Positions 31,551 to 42,845 of a stretch of DNA of 64,000 bases are shown here, in pieces. The translations under genes and the position numbers were made by a program. The DNA is taken from positions 10,219,501 to 10,283,500 of the forward strand of contig NC_051069.1 of NCBI RefSeq assembly GCF_004664715.2, in the 5' to 3' direction. Source of the stretch: Peromyscus leucopus (lineage: Eukaryota > Chordata > Mammalia > Rodentia > Cricetidae). The stretch's first letter is position 1. The number at the start of each line of letters is the position of its first letter. The notes under the pieces were generated by a model. That model was given only the letters and a program-made list of their open reading frames with translations, was not told the origin of the DNA and did no database searches.

Positions 31551-33480
31551 GAAAACAGCAGCAGTCCAATTAGAGATGGCAGGGAGGGAGCTGGGCCAGG
31601 GCTGAGAACCCCCCCACCCGGCCTCCAGCCCTCTGGACAGTACCCCATGGGCCGAATCCCAAGAGCATGTCCAAGGAAGAGGGGACAACAGAGGCTGAGT
31701 GGAGAGGTCAGCCCAGGAGCACTAGGCAGAATGGACAAAGGTGAAGAACGGTGAGGACTTGCATTTGGACCTTCTGTGTCTCCCTGATGGCAAAATGGTG
31801 ATACCAAGGGGACTGCCCCCTGCCGGCAGGCGCTCGGGAGGGCCTCTCCACTAGCACCTGAGGTGAGCGGGCATCATGGAAAATGGCTTCAGGAGCTTCC
31901 TCTGGTGGGCACTCTCGTTTTCATAGAAAATGCAGCATCCTAAGTTTGAGGAGCTAATTCATGTGACCCCAGGCTCCGCTTGCTGCTGAAAGCCTCTTCA
32001 TAGTTTATATAACTAGTCGGGGAGATGTACTGGGGAGCCCAGGCTTTCTGTAATGCAGAGTGGCCCCAGACCAGAGAGTGACATGAAGGTCTCTGGCCCT
32101 CAGGACGGGAAGAGGCTCCACTCATCAGCCACTTGCCAACTCTAGAGAAACCAGCCCAGATCCCGAGCTTGCCGGAGGCTCCTGAGTGAGTCCCTCAGAG
32201 CTGGGCAGGGCACCTTCAGTGACCAAATATCGAGGAATCGGAAAAGGGTTCCCCGGCCATCCCAGGTCACCCAGCAAGTGAGTCTGCTCCTCCATGCTTC
32301 CCCGCTCTCCTCTCTGAAGTATGTACTCAATGGCCAGAGACTTCTTAGGGCAGATGTCTGACTTCACCAGCTGGCCCTGGAGCAGTGGGGACATTCAGCC
32401 AGAAGGGAGTTTGTGACCTAGAGAAAGACTGAGCATAACCTTGGCTGTGAACGGGGACTCTTCCGGGTCCTGAGACATCTGCCTTCTCAGCAAAGCCCAG
32501 TGGACTGTGTGCTGGGGCCTTGGCAATGTCCTGGGGCACATGGCCTTGTTCCCACCTATGGAGGAGCCTCCAAGGGAGGCTTCAGTTGACCTCAGAATAA
32601 CCTTCTCTCCACCCTGTAGCCTGAACCCCTCAGGGCCATGGGTCATCTGTTTGGGACATACATGTGAGCTGATTGTTTACACAGTGTTTGCTCGCAATAG
32701 CAACAAGAGCCCTTCCTCCGAAGCGTGTCTCAGCGAGAAGCTGTCCGTTAGGAGGGGCCCCGAAGACTGGGCATCTGAAGGCATCCAAAACGCAAGTTTA
32801 GGCTCACAAAAGTGCCTGCAAAACAAACCCACACTCAAGAAAACATTAAAAAAAAAAACACCCAAAACTGAAGCCTAAGTTCTTCCCTGCAGTGACTCAT
32901 CAGTACAAACCAGGCCTGGCTCTGAGGCCCAGGCTCATTCCCCTCTGCCACATGGCAGCTCCAGGAGCTTCTGTGACCCTTCGTCCAGCCCTGGTCCACC
33001 CGGGTGCTCTTGGATGCCCAGGCTGATTAGAAGAGACAGCAAGGATTCTAGAAACACAAATAAAAGCTCAGGGTATTTAAAGCTGAGAGCCTGAGTTTCT
33101 GCAGGAATGTGTGGTTTCCTTGAGCTTTTGTCCGATTCCACAAGAGGCCTAGGTTAGTCAGGATGGGCCAGGCGGTGTTGCAGTAACAAGCAGTCCCACA
33201 TCCTCAGTGTCTGAGATTGACTGGGGGTTCTTAGGCCCATCACCCTGCTGCCTTCATTTCCCTGTGTATTAAAAGAAATCAGGAAACAGAAGCTGGTGTA
33301 GGAAAGTGATTTATTCAGAGTCTGGTCAGAGCCCAGTTCATTTGGCAAGCTACCAGCCGGGTTGACAGAATCTGAGAAAGCACAGTCAAGTGTGCTCTAT
33401 GGCTGCCACATGCATACATATGCACATGTACCCACAAATGCACGTGTACACACGTCTACACACATGAACACACACAAAGG
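31551..33480. other. 1.9-kb low-repeat stretch
   Basis: Open frames up to 123 codons occur on both strands without motifs. I see no interspersed repeat that I can name with confidence. Confidence 0.4.
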
Positions 33481-33481
33481 G

Positions 33482-33779
33482 GAGGGGCTAGGGAGACGGG
33501 TCTGTGGATAAGGTATCTGCTATGCAGGCACGAGATCAGAATTCTGCTCTCCAGAGCCCACTTCAGGCATGGTAGCTGCTGCACTCTGAGCACTCAGGAA
33601 GCAGCCCCAGGGTAAGCCGGCTAGCTAGACTAGCAGGAATTGGTAAGTTCAGGGTTCGTTGAGAGACCCAGCCTCCATAAATAAGGCAGAAGGCACCTGA
33701 CGTCAATCTCTGACTCCACATACACTCTTGAACACATGTACATGCTTGCACATGCATGCAGACAAAGACTGACAAATAG
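33482..33779 (+). mobile_element. B4A-type composite SINE
   Basis: Head GGGCTAGGGAGACGGGTCTG, body CACTCTGAGCACTCAGGAAG, and tail TTGAGAGACCCAGCCTCCAT with CCTGACGTCAATCTCTGACT. It ends in the CA-rich tract that follows. Confidence 0.7.
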
Positions 33780-34067
33780 AAGACACACACATGTACACAC
33801 ATACATACCCATACACATAGACACACATACACATACACACACACACAGACATACACACACATACATATACACACACATATACATACACACACACACACAT
33901 ACATACACACACAGAGACAGCTACACATGCCCACACACATACACAGACACACACACAGACATGCACACACACATACATATACACACACACAGACACACAC
34001 ACACAGACATACACACAGAGAGACACACACAGACACCTACACATGCACACACACACACACACACACA

Positions 34068-34120
<53 letters not shown>

Positions 34121-34121
34121 C
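33780..34121 (+). repeat. Long CA/ACAT/ACAG array
   Basis: About 340 bp of near-continuous CA-based repeat, ending in about 23 pure CA units. Confidence 0.95.
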
Positions 34122-34879
34122 GTTGGGCCTGCCATTGAAGAGACACACCTTTAGTAAAGAGAACAGCCAGAGTGAGCACGCAGCCCAGGACAAGTTAGCC
34201 AGAGCTACTCCCAAGATTCCCTCAGCAGACAAATTCCCTGACTCAGGGCAGCTTGCTCCCAGGAATTCCGCAGATGTCACCACATTCTGAGCCTGGGCCA
34301 CAGTTTTTCTTCAGTGACAAATGTGTGGGATCACAGTCATCACATTTTCTCCAACATGGTAGAGTCTGACTCAGACAAGGCGTTCCCCAATGTTTAGGAC
34401 ATGAATGGGCCGAGGAGTGCCGGAGCTGGACTGATGGTGGCCAATGCCCTCTCGCTCTTTGGACCGTGGTCTCCTCTGCCCACTGAGATGCTGCCCAAGG
34501 AGCCCTCCCCAGCATCTGCTGACTAACGTTAGAGTGCATGCCTGTGTGGCTGGAAACCTTGCCTGCCATGTCTCACCGAAAAGGGCCATGTGCCAGTCCC
34601 TGGGGCTGACTTTTGCCTTGTCTGGGTGACTTCACTCTAGAGACAATTGTCACCATGTTAGTATGTGTTCCAGGACATTGTGGCTGGCATTCTCGTCAGA
34701 GGCAGACAGGGGTGACTCTGGAAAATGGCTTTTCCCAGACACCTCTCCCGCAAGTGGTTGAAATTGCAAGGTTTATGATTTATCCCCACGTATCAGTTGT
34801 ATTCCTCCACCACCCTCGATTGTGCACACGTGTGCAGGACTCTCTGGCTCTCTAGCCATCTTTAAGGTTAGTTTCCAGG
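34122..34879. other. Low-repeat stretch, no gene recognised
   Basis: No repeat or exon signature that I can support. Confidence 0.4.
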
Positions 34880-35128
34880 AGCCCATTCATCTTATTTTGA
34901 GATGAGGTCTTTTATTGGTCTCACTCACCAATTAGGCTAGGCTGGCAGGCCAATGAGACTCGGAGACCCACCTGTCTCTGCTTCCACAGTCCGGGGGAGG
35001 GGGGGTGGCGAGGATTACATCAGCATGCTTGGCTTTTTGTTACTTGGGTTCTGGGAACTAAACTCAGGTCCTCACACTTGTGCCGCAAATGTTGAGTAGA
35101 CTGAGTTATTCCACAAGGCCCTGAGTCT
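34880..35128 (-). mobile_element. B4A-type SINE (antisense)
   Basis: TTTTGAGATGAGGTCTTTTA, GGCTGGCAGGCCAATGAGAC, and the antisense head AACTCAGGTCCTCACACTTG. A GGGGGAGGGGGGG run lies inside it. Confidence 0.7.
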
Positions 35129-35467
35129 CCTTATAAAGCTACAAAACTTTGTGTCCGCCTCTGAACAGAGAGGACGGGGTACAAACAAGTCGGCCGTGTA
35201 TTGAGTGTGTGCTGCGTGGCATGCTCTGCATGCAGAGCTCACTTTGACTCGGTGAGATCTGTCCAGCCCATGACCCCTAGGCTTTACAGACCCAGGGATG
35301 CTATGAATGCAGCCCAACACAAAGTACAAACTTATTTAAACACATGGTGCAAGTTTTCTGCCTTCTTAAGGTCTTACTCTAATTTATCTGTAGCTTGATT
35401 GCATGGTTCTCGAGTGTGAACTTTGTGTAGGCGACAATGTCATGTCACGGTGTCTGAAGGTTGGATA

Positions 35468-35609
35468 CAGGGCTGGTGAGGTGGCGCAGCTGGCAAAGGG
35501 GCTTGGAGCCATTCCTGCCAACCTGGGTTTGATCCCCAGAACCCCAGAGTGATAGACGGAGAGAACTGACTCCCGCACATTGTTCTCTGACCTCCAAATA
35601 CATATCTTG

Positions 35610-35660
<51 letters not shown>

Positions 35661-35675
35661 AATGTAATTTAAAGA
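35468..35675 (+). mobile_element. B3-type SINE with (CA)n tail
   Basis: GGGCTGGTGAGGTGGCGCAG, CTGGGTTTGATCCCCAGAAC and GAGAACTGACTCCCGCACAT. About 25 CA units (35610-35660) precede the AATGTAATTTAAAG end. Confidence 0.8.
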
Positions 35676-36468
35676 AGAGGGTGACTATATCTGCTAGGGG
35701 ATATGTATATTTGGCCCAATGTACAGACGAGAAAACTGAGTCAGATCAGCCAAAGCACTCACCTAATGTGACATAACTGGATGCCTCTTGTCTGCAAGGC
35801 CACAAAGCTATCTTGTGAAAGCTGATGTCTAATGGGGAGAAAGACAGGGCAGTTGAACAGAGAGGATGCTAAGTAAAGGTATGAGCAATAAGCTGGAGAT
35901 TGGGGCGGGGAGTGTATTCATAAGTGATCAGGAGGGACAGGTGAGACTACTCCCCAGAACAGAATGGATGGAGATAAAGAATTTCAAACCCTGATAAGGA
36001 CAGAGAGCCTCAAGCTAGGATTGTTCCAAAAGACACCCACATCGTGTGGGGAACAGGCAGGAAACAGAAGAGGTAACATAGGTTAGGGCATGACAGGCAC
36101 AGAGCTCCACAGTGTGGAGCCACTGAGATTCCTGCAGAGAGAAAGCCCTTGGTGAGGTCTACTTTAAATATGTCCAGAGAGGGCTAAGGAAGCTCAGTGA
36201 CTTCAAGTGATGAGGCATCCAGGTTGGGATGCCAGGATTTAAAAAGGCGCATTAGGGGAAAGCTGGTGGTACCTTGATGGGAATGGGGTTTCTGGGGATG
36301 GGCAGTGCTGGTTTGTTCCTTGGCACAAATGCATCAAATCGTATCAGCCACAATGGAAGCTGGGGGGAAGGGTGTATGTGGCACTCTTCACTGTTAGATG
36401 AAATTTTTCTATGACTCTAACATTTCTAATATATTTATATATATATTCATTAAAGGTAGGAAGCATAA
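35676..36468. other. Low-repeat stretch with a possible MIR trace
   Basis: About 35720-35800 (ACAGACGAGAAAACTGAGTC) is faintly antisense-MIR-like. The rest is unrecognised. Confidence 0.35.
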
Positions 36469-36596
36469 GCTGGGTGTGGTGACACATGCCTTTGATCCCA
36501 GCACTCAGGAGAAAGAGGTATGAATATCTCTGTGAGTTTGAGGCCAGCCTGATCTACAAAGTGAGTTCCAGGACAGCCAGGACTACAGAGAGAGGG
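36469..36596 (+). mobile_element. B1 SINE
   Basis: AGCTGGGTGTGGTGACACAT and GTGAGTTCCAGGACAGCCAG. The tail position is occupied by a GA microsatellite. Confidence 0.85.
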
Positions 36597-36607
36597 GGGG
36601 GGGGGAG

Positions 36608-36660
<53 letters not shown>

Positions 36661-36690
36661 AAGAAGAGAGAGAGAGAGAGAGAGAGAAGG
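36588..36690 (+). repeat. (GA)n microsatellite with a G12 run
   Basis: A run of about 12 Gs, then about 45 GA units with AAAAAG interruption. Confidence 0.9.
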
Positions 36691-37399
36691 TCAGAAGGGT
36701 AGGAGGAATGGAGGGAAGGGGAGAGGATCAAGCTGGTGGGGAAGGCTGGGATACGGAAGTGTGGAACTACTGCTGTCTAGTGGTAAGAGCCAGGCTCTGC
36801 AGGAGACAGAGGCGGGGAGTTTGGAAAAGAGACACATGCTGGCAGAGGGTGAAACAGAACCTGCAGCTGGCTGGAGCTGAAGGACAAATCTGAGGTACTA
36901 ACTAATCAGAGGTGACCATCTTGCTGCAAGCCCCAGGTGTGGAGAGAACTTCACAAAAGTGAGGTGATAACAGATCATCTGGGGCCAGCTTGGGGAGAGA
37001 CACACACAGGCCCACACTCTCTGAGCGTCCCTGGGAACTGATCCAATCTAGCTGAATTCTTCCCAGGGGTGCTTCCCACACCGTTGGTGGCCAAAAGGCT
37101 GGTTTCTGGGGGGGGGGGGGCTTTTGTTGGTTTGGTTGGTTTAAAAATCCATTTCTAGTTCAGTGAAGATTAATATATTGGCTGACGTCTATTTAGTCAA
37201 CATGTCCACTGAGCATGCTCGGTTTCGAGCCTTTCCAAAGACTCTAAGGGAGTTGAACCCTCATTCTCCACACTGCTGTGGTCTCCTTGCTGACCAGAAA
37301 CAACCCATTTATGGACTGGCACTGTTCTGCCTTAACCCTCACAATCATCTATAGCAGAGATTTGGAGCCTCAGGGTGCACGTGGTAAACAGTGACGTGT
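36691..37399. other. Low-repeat stretch, no gene recognised
   Basis: It contains an isolated run of about 12 Gs near 37108. Confidence 0.4.
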
Positions 37400-37785
37400 G
37401 TCTGGGCACAGGTCAGTGAGTAAAGAGGAGCCCTGAGGACCCGAGTTCAATACTCAGAAACCGCACACAAATCCAGATGTGGCAGTTGTGCTGCAGTTCC
37501 AGAGCTAGGGAGCTGAGATAGATGGGTCCCCAGGGCTCAGTGGCCAGCCAGCCCAGCCTAGCCAGCAAGCTCCGGGCCAACAAAGAGGTTTTGTCGTCAG
37601 AAAAAAAAAAAAAAGAAAAGAAAAAAAAAGAAAGAAAGAAAAAAAAGGAAGAAAGAAAAAGTAATAACACCCAAAGAACTACACCAGAGGTTGACCTCTG
37701 ACCTCCACGGTCACCTACACACCTACACACGTGAATACACATGCATACACACAAACACAAAAGAACAACAACAACAACAAAAATA
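37400..37785 (+). mobile_element. B4A-type composite SINE with an A/G-rich insert
   Basis: Head CTGAGGACCCGAGTTCAATA, body GGCTCAGTGGCCAGCCAGCC, an A/G-rich run at 37600-37660, and tail GGTTGACCTCTGACCTCCAC followed by CA-rich sequence. Confidence 0.7.
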
Positions 37786-39031
37786 CCAGTGACATGAGGA
37801 GGTTTGCAAGCCATCTGAGGTCACGAAAAACTAGAAACTGCAGGGAGCTGGGATTTCATCTGTGGTTAGCCTGTCTGGAGCAGTGATCCACCCACTTCAC
37901 GTGGCTCCACCATCACTCGGGCAGGGATCTCATCACCTGGCCTCCTTCCTCGGGTCCTTTGGATCGTTCTGAAGGCTCCTCTTCAGGTCTTTCCCCTGGA
38001 GGCTGGATCATATGCTGTGTTGGTTGGATGGGAAGAATGCTTGGGAAAGCCTTTGCCAGGCCTGACGTCACAGCCTGCATCCTGTGGGCCCCATAGCCGG
38101 GCCAGACAGAGAGCTCAGGGCTGGAGGAGACCTCGACAGGAGGTCAGGAACACTGACCCTGACCCTGGCGTCATCCCCAGGTCTAATGAGAGAAGAGCAG
38201 GAGGGTCACAAGGCAATAAATACACCCAGGATAGCCCTTTCTGAGTCCAGGAAGTACTTAGCAACTGCTGCCATCAACAGCGAAAGCCGGGCATCCTGTC
38301 ACAGGCAGATGCAGAGCCAAGTGGGAGTCTGTGGTCCCTTCTGCCCCGTGGAGGCGCCAGGAGGATGGCAGTGTTTGGCTGTCATTTTCCCTGCCCGGAT
38401 CATCTCTCCTACTCTGGCAAGGATGGGCTCTGGCCACCTTGAAGGTGTGGGTGCAGGGATGAAAGGGATGACCTTGGAAACCCCCTCCTTTCAGGTGTCT
38501 TAGAGGACCCCAGCTTCCGACAGACATGGTGCCTGTGAAGGGGAGTCAAGATGGTCAAAGAGTGTGGGGTTCCCCAGCCCTCAAGCAAGGGGCCAGGAGT
38601 CTGTGGATTTGTGAAACATGGGGTTGCTCTCTGAGGTCCACTGCTTGGAAGAAGTTCTCTTAGGAGAACATCCAGTCTCCTAGGAGATCCATCCATCCAT
38701 TCATTAAATCGTCATCATGGGTGCTACCCAGACTCTGGAAAACAGTGTCACACCAGGAGCCTTTCAGAAAATGACAGCTCTTTGTTTTTTCCACACTCCA
38801 CTCCTGGCTGTGATCCCTGATCTTACTCTGAATCACCCTTTTCAGTCCCTAACTGAGGGACAGTTCTCAAGACACAGTGACATCCCACACTCAGCTAAGG
38901 ACAAAGTATGTGTACTTTGTCAGAATATGAAAAACCACTGGAATGGCATAAACGGTGATAATCCCTATGGGTGCTTCCCCATGGGTGCTCATAGTCCCCT
39001 CATCCTCCATCTCCAGGCCTAGCTCCTCCCA
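37786..39031. other. 1.2-kb low-repeat stretch
   Basis: It holds a palindromic TGACGTCA at 38063-38070. An open frame of 139 codons at 38084-38503 has no recognisable motif. Confidence 0.4.
38063..38070. promoter_or_regulatory. Consensus full-site CRE motif (TGACGTCA)
   Basis: A perfect 8-bp palindrome in low-repeat DNA. Motif only; there is no sign of a promoter next to it. Confidence 0.25.
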
Positions 39032-39032
39032 T

Positions 39033-39074
<42 letters not shown>

Positions 39075-39132
39075 TGTGTGTGTGTGTGTCTGTGTGTGTG
39101 TGTCTGTGTGTGTGTGTGTCTGTGTGTGTGCA
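39032..39132 (+). repeat. (GT)n microsatellite
   Basis: About 50 GT units with TCTG interruptions, reading GTGTGTCTGTGTG. Confidence 0.95.
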
Positions 39133-39432
39133 AGCATACACACACGTGCACTTGTACTATGATTGGAGAAGAAGTGCAAATGAGCTAACTTGTCATCTAG
39201 ACAGCTAATGGCTAATGAGGAAAATTGAAAAACTCAGAATCTGTGTTAAAGGGACACCCGTACTTGTACTTTCAAGTTCATGACAGCAGTGTTCACACTG
39301 GCTGAAATAAGGGACCCACCTAGTTCCATCAGTGGATGAACAGATAAAAGTAGTTCAGCTTTGGACAAAGAAGTTTCTCTTTGCAGCGAGTGGTGCTTAC
39401 TGTAGATACTCGTATCAGGTCAAACTTGCCAA

Positions 39433-39665
39433 GAAGAGGGCTGCAGAATGGCTGAGCAGTTGAGAGGGTGTGCTGCTCTCACAGAGGATCCCAGCTTATT
39501 TCTGAGCACTCATGCTAGACACTCTACAATGGCCTTACGTCATATAACCCAGGCTACAAGAGATCTGGTGCCCTCTTGTGGCCTCTTTGGGCAACTGTGC
39601 TCATGTGCACATGCCCTCACACAGACACGTCTTCATACACATAATGAAAAATGAAGTAAATCTTG
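39433..39665 (+). mobile_element. B2/B3 SINE
   Basis: GGGCTGCAGAATGGCTGAGC head, GATCTGGTGCCCTCTTGTGG body, AAATGAAGTAAATCTT end. Confidence 0.75.
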
Positions 39666-39895
39666 GAGCTGGAGAGATGGAAGGAAAGAGCACCCGTTGC
39701 TCTCACAGAGGACCGGGTTTTGGTCCTCAGCACCCACACGATGGCTCACAACTACCTGTAACTTCAGTTTCAAGGGGTCCAATGCCTTCTTTTGGCCTCA
39801 GAGCACCAGGCATACATACATACATACATACATGCAGAAAAACACTCATACACATAAAAACAAATAAATCTCATCAAAAGCTAAAATAATTTTTT
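39666..39895 (+). mobile_element. B2/B3 SINE, directly after another B2
   Basis: GGAGCTGGAGAGATGGAAGG head, CCTGTAACTTCAGTTTCAAG body, six CATA units, and an ACAAATAAATCTC end. Confidence 0.85.
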
Positions 39896-39934
39896 AATCT
39901 AAAAAACCAAAAAGAAAAAATATCTGCTGAGAAC

Positions 39935-40342
39935 AAGTGATTGTTGAATGCTCAGCCTAAAATGGGACATCAATCTACCCCTCCTCATGGCTGAGGAAAT
40001 AACAGAGAAGAGGAGGAGGTGGAAAGAGAACTGGGGAGTCGGGGAAGCACTGGGGAATACCATCTTCTCGAATCACCCGGCTGTTGCTCTCTTGACTCAC
40101 AGCAATTCTGATTGCCTGTTCAAGACACTCACAAAATCAGGTCTGCCAACATTCCATCACAGAGATGAGAGAGGGTCACTAGGCCCTGCTCTTCCCCGAG
40201 GGTCTCCAGGAAGTAATGGTTGCTGGGAGAAAAGGAGACATTTTCTTCAGTGGTGTAGCCATTGGTGTGGTGAACATACCTCTGTAGAAAGCCCCTCCCT
40301 CACCTGTGATCCTATAAGCAAAACTAATTAAACACAGTGAAG
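39935..40342 (+). mobile_element. Rodent L1 3' UTR (Lx-like)
   Basis: GTGATTGTTGAATGCTCAGC, ACAGCAATTCTGATTGCCTG and TGGTTGCTGGGAGAAAAGGA appear in the order expected of Lx 3' UTRs, parallel to 27885-28445. Confidence 0.65.
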
Positions 40343-40599
40343 TTGTAGATATATAATGGAACACTATATGGCCTTAAAAAGAGGGAGATTCTGTCACTGA
40401 CAATCAGATGGATAAACTTGAAGGACATTATGTTAAGTGATGTCATCCAGGCATGGTGAATTTTTAAGTGTTCTTATCACAATAAATTGGTGAGAAAAGG
40501 TATATGTTAAATGGATTGACTCGGTGTCCACAATGCATACATGTACTGAATATCACATTGAACAGTGCATGCATGAGCACTCGTACACCCACACAGGTA

Positions 40600-40812
40600 G
40601 GATTTCAAGTTGTCCAGTCTGGCCTTGGGCTTGCTAAGTAGCTGGGGATTACCTTGAAATTTTTGATCTTTCTGCCTCAATCTTCCAAGTGCTGGGACTA
40701 AAAGACTTGTGCTAAAACACCTAGTTTTGCTCAGCGCTGGGAATGGAACCTAGGGCTTCCTGTATACTAGGCAAGCACTCTTCCAATTGAACTACATCCC
40801 CAGTCATGTGTC
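40600..40812 (-). mobile_element. B4-type SINE (ID+B1, antisense)
   Basis: TCTTCCAAGTGCTGGGACTA, then the antisense ID head AACCTAGGGCTTCCTGTATA and AACTACATCCCCAGTC. Confidence 0.75.
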
Positions 40813-41840
40813 TACACACATATATACATATGTGTGTGTGCGTGTGTGCCATTTTTACTTGTCAGCTAGAAAATAAATGCAAAGAGAGGAAAAATAAAGA
40901 GTCAGAACTGTAGATAAAGATATGCAGGTCAAATCAGAGACATGTGTGGAGGCTGTGGAGCATGGTGAACCCAGAGACTTGTGTTCCTTTTGTACATTTT
41001 ATGGTATGATTTGAATTTTGAGAACTCTGTGCATAGATTGCTACGATTAGAGGTATAATGAAGGACTCGGAGGCAGGTAGGAGATGAGTCAAGCCGTGTC
41101 TCCAGAGTGACAGGTCCTGGCATCTGCCCCTACAGGGGGCGGGGGCAGGGGCAAGGGAGGGCCTTGGGAGAGCGAGAGCCCTCAGCCCTCTGGGATTTCA
41201 CGCTTTGGAGAAGGGTCTTGGGAATCTGCTCCAGCCCAGCTACTGGATCTGAGAGTGGTTTATTTTCACGACCAAAAGCCCAGGGTAGACTAGAGAGCTT
41301 TGGGTTGGTCATGTTGGGTGGTGACTGCATCCTAAGCACCGAGTGAAAGGATGCTTGGGAAATCCCCAAGGGAGAGAGAACTGGGTGTTGGTTTTTCCTC
41401 TGAGACTCAGACACTCCCTGGTAACTATTGTTCCCAAGTGCGGTTTTTACAAACCTTCTTTTCTGCAAATTCCACAGGCAGCCCAGATTGATTCTTCTGT
41501 CTAGGAATTTGAGGGGAGGAGAGCCGAGCTAAGGTTTTATGGGAAGCAGGCATCAAGGCAGCAGGCTCTGGCAGAACTCACCCAGGTCTTCCGTCTTTTC
41601 ACGCTTTCGGGCTCACACTTCATTAATGATCGCCTGGCCTCACCAAGTCGACTTTAACAAGCTGCCCCTCCAGTGCTCTGGCTTTTTGTCCATGTTTTCC
41701 AGGCAGACAGCTGTTTGTCCTGCAGCTGGGATAAAGTCCCCAGTGGCCCCAGAGCAAGATCCAACACCTTCCCCCACAATCTGAGGTGTCAACACACTTA
41801 CTCATCCTTCATTTCTTCCCCCGCAGGAGGTATCAGATGC
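40813..41840. other. 1-kb low-repeat stretch, no gene recognised
   Basis: No repeat or exon signature that I can support. Confidence 0.4.
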
Positions 41841-41848
41841 CTCCAGCC

Positions 41849-42071
41849 CAGTGGTTCTCAACCTGTGGGTCTCAACCTCTTAAGGAGGTCGAACGACCCT
41901 TTCACAGGGGCCACCTAAGACTGTTGGAAAACACCGATACTTACATTCTGATTTTTAACAGTAGCAAAATTAAAGTTGTGAAGTAGCAATGAAAATAATT
42001 TTATGGTTGGGGTCATCACAACATGAGGAACTGTACTAGAGTTGCAGCATCAGGAAGGTTGAGACCCATTG
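41849..42071 (+). mobile_element. URR1 non-autonomous hAT DNA transposon
   Basis: CAGTGGTTCTCAACC at the left and GGTTGAGACCCATTG at the right. The body CTGTTGGAAAACACCGATAC, AGTAGCAAAATTAAAGTTG and GGGGTCATCACAACATGAGG is complete. Flanks CTCCAGCC and CTCTAGAG match at only 5 of 8 positions, so the duplication is decayed. Confidence 0.9.
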
Positions 42072-42149
42072 CTCTAGAGGAATCTCTAGGAGAGCTTCGA
42101 AGATCTGAACATCCAGCTGCCTGACCTACAGAATACCAGTAGAGGATGG

Positions 42150-42270
42150 GCAACAATTGCTATTTCCATTTACAGGCTGGGAAACTGAGGCTCAGAGGGC
42201 TTAAGGCCCTTGGGTACATTTACATAGCCAGGAAGGGCAGAGTTAGGAATTGAACTTACGTTTTCCAAGT
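42150..42270 (-). mobile_element. MIR SINE (antisense)
   Basis: CTGGGAAACTGAGGCTCAGA and GAGTTAGGAATTGAACTT in antisense MIR order. Confidence 0.65.
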
Positions 42271-42511
42271 CCAGTACAGACTTGAAACCTGAAAGTTCCA
42301 GTAACCAGTCCTGATGCAGGAACCCACACACTCAGCGTGGCAGAGCCCTGGGCTAGCTTGCCCGTCTGCTCTGGAGGCAGCCCCAGGCCTTCCTCTCCTG
42401 TGCTCTTAGCCTCTCAACAGAGTCTGGGTTTCAGCCATGACAAACAATGGAACAGAGCAAGTTAATTCACTCTAAAGGGTAAATACCTGATCAGTCCAGG
42501 TCAGATGGACA

Positions 42512-42605
42512 GACTTCTTTCTTTCTTTCTTCTTCCTTTCTTCCTTCCTTCCTTCCTTTCTTCCTTCCTTCCTTCCTCCCTCCCTCCCTCCCTCCCTCCC
42601 TCCCT

Positions 42606-42693
<88 letters not shown>
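42512..42693 (+). repeat. Homopyrimidine compound microsatellite
   Basis: About 180 bases without a purine. The order is (TTTC)n, (TTCC)n, (TCCC)n, (TC)n, (TTTC)n. It adjoins the poly(A) end of the antisense B1 and probably grew from it. Confidence 0.95.
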
Positions 42694-42694
<1 letters not shown>

Positions 42695-42845
42695 TTGTTG
42701 TTTTCGAGACAGGATTTCTCTGTGTAGCTTTGTGCCTTTCCTGGAACTTGCTTTGGAGACCAGGCTGGCCTCGAACTCATAGAGATCTGACTGGCTCTAC
42801 CTTCGGTGTGCTGGGATTAAAGGCATGTGCCACCACTGCCCAGCT
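42694..42845 (-). mobile_element. B1 SINE (antisense), cricetid-type
   Basis: GTAGCTTTGTGCCTTTCCTG carries the antisense AGGAAAGGC variant. CAGGCTGGCCTCGAACTCAT and GGGATTAAAGGCATGTGCCA follow. Confidence 0.9.

Larger units (their letters stand above)
39270..40560 (+). mobile_element. Ancient L1 3' end split by younger insertions
   Basis: The left part at 39270-39365 (CAGCAGTGTTCACACTGGCT, CCATCAGTGGATGAACAGAT) and the right part at 40345-40560 (ATAATGGAACACTATATGGC, GGACATTATGTTAAGTGATG) are consecutive pieces of a decayed ORF2 end. Two B2-like SINEs and an Lx-like L1 tail lie between them. Confidence 0.6.

Noticed and set aside
33563..34301. Several long Cys/Val-rich and His/Thr-rich frames on both strands
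   Set aside because: They are translations of the long CA/GT array.
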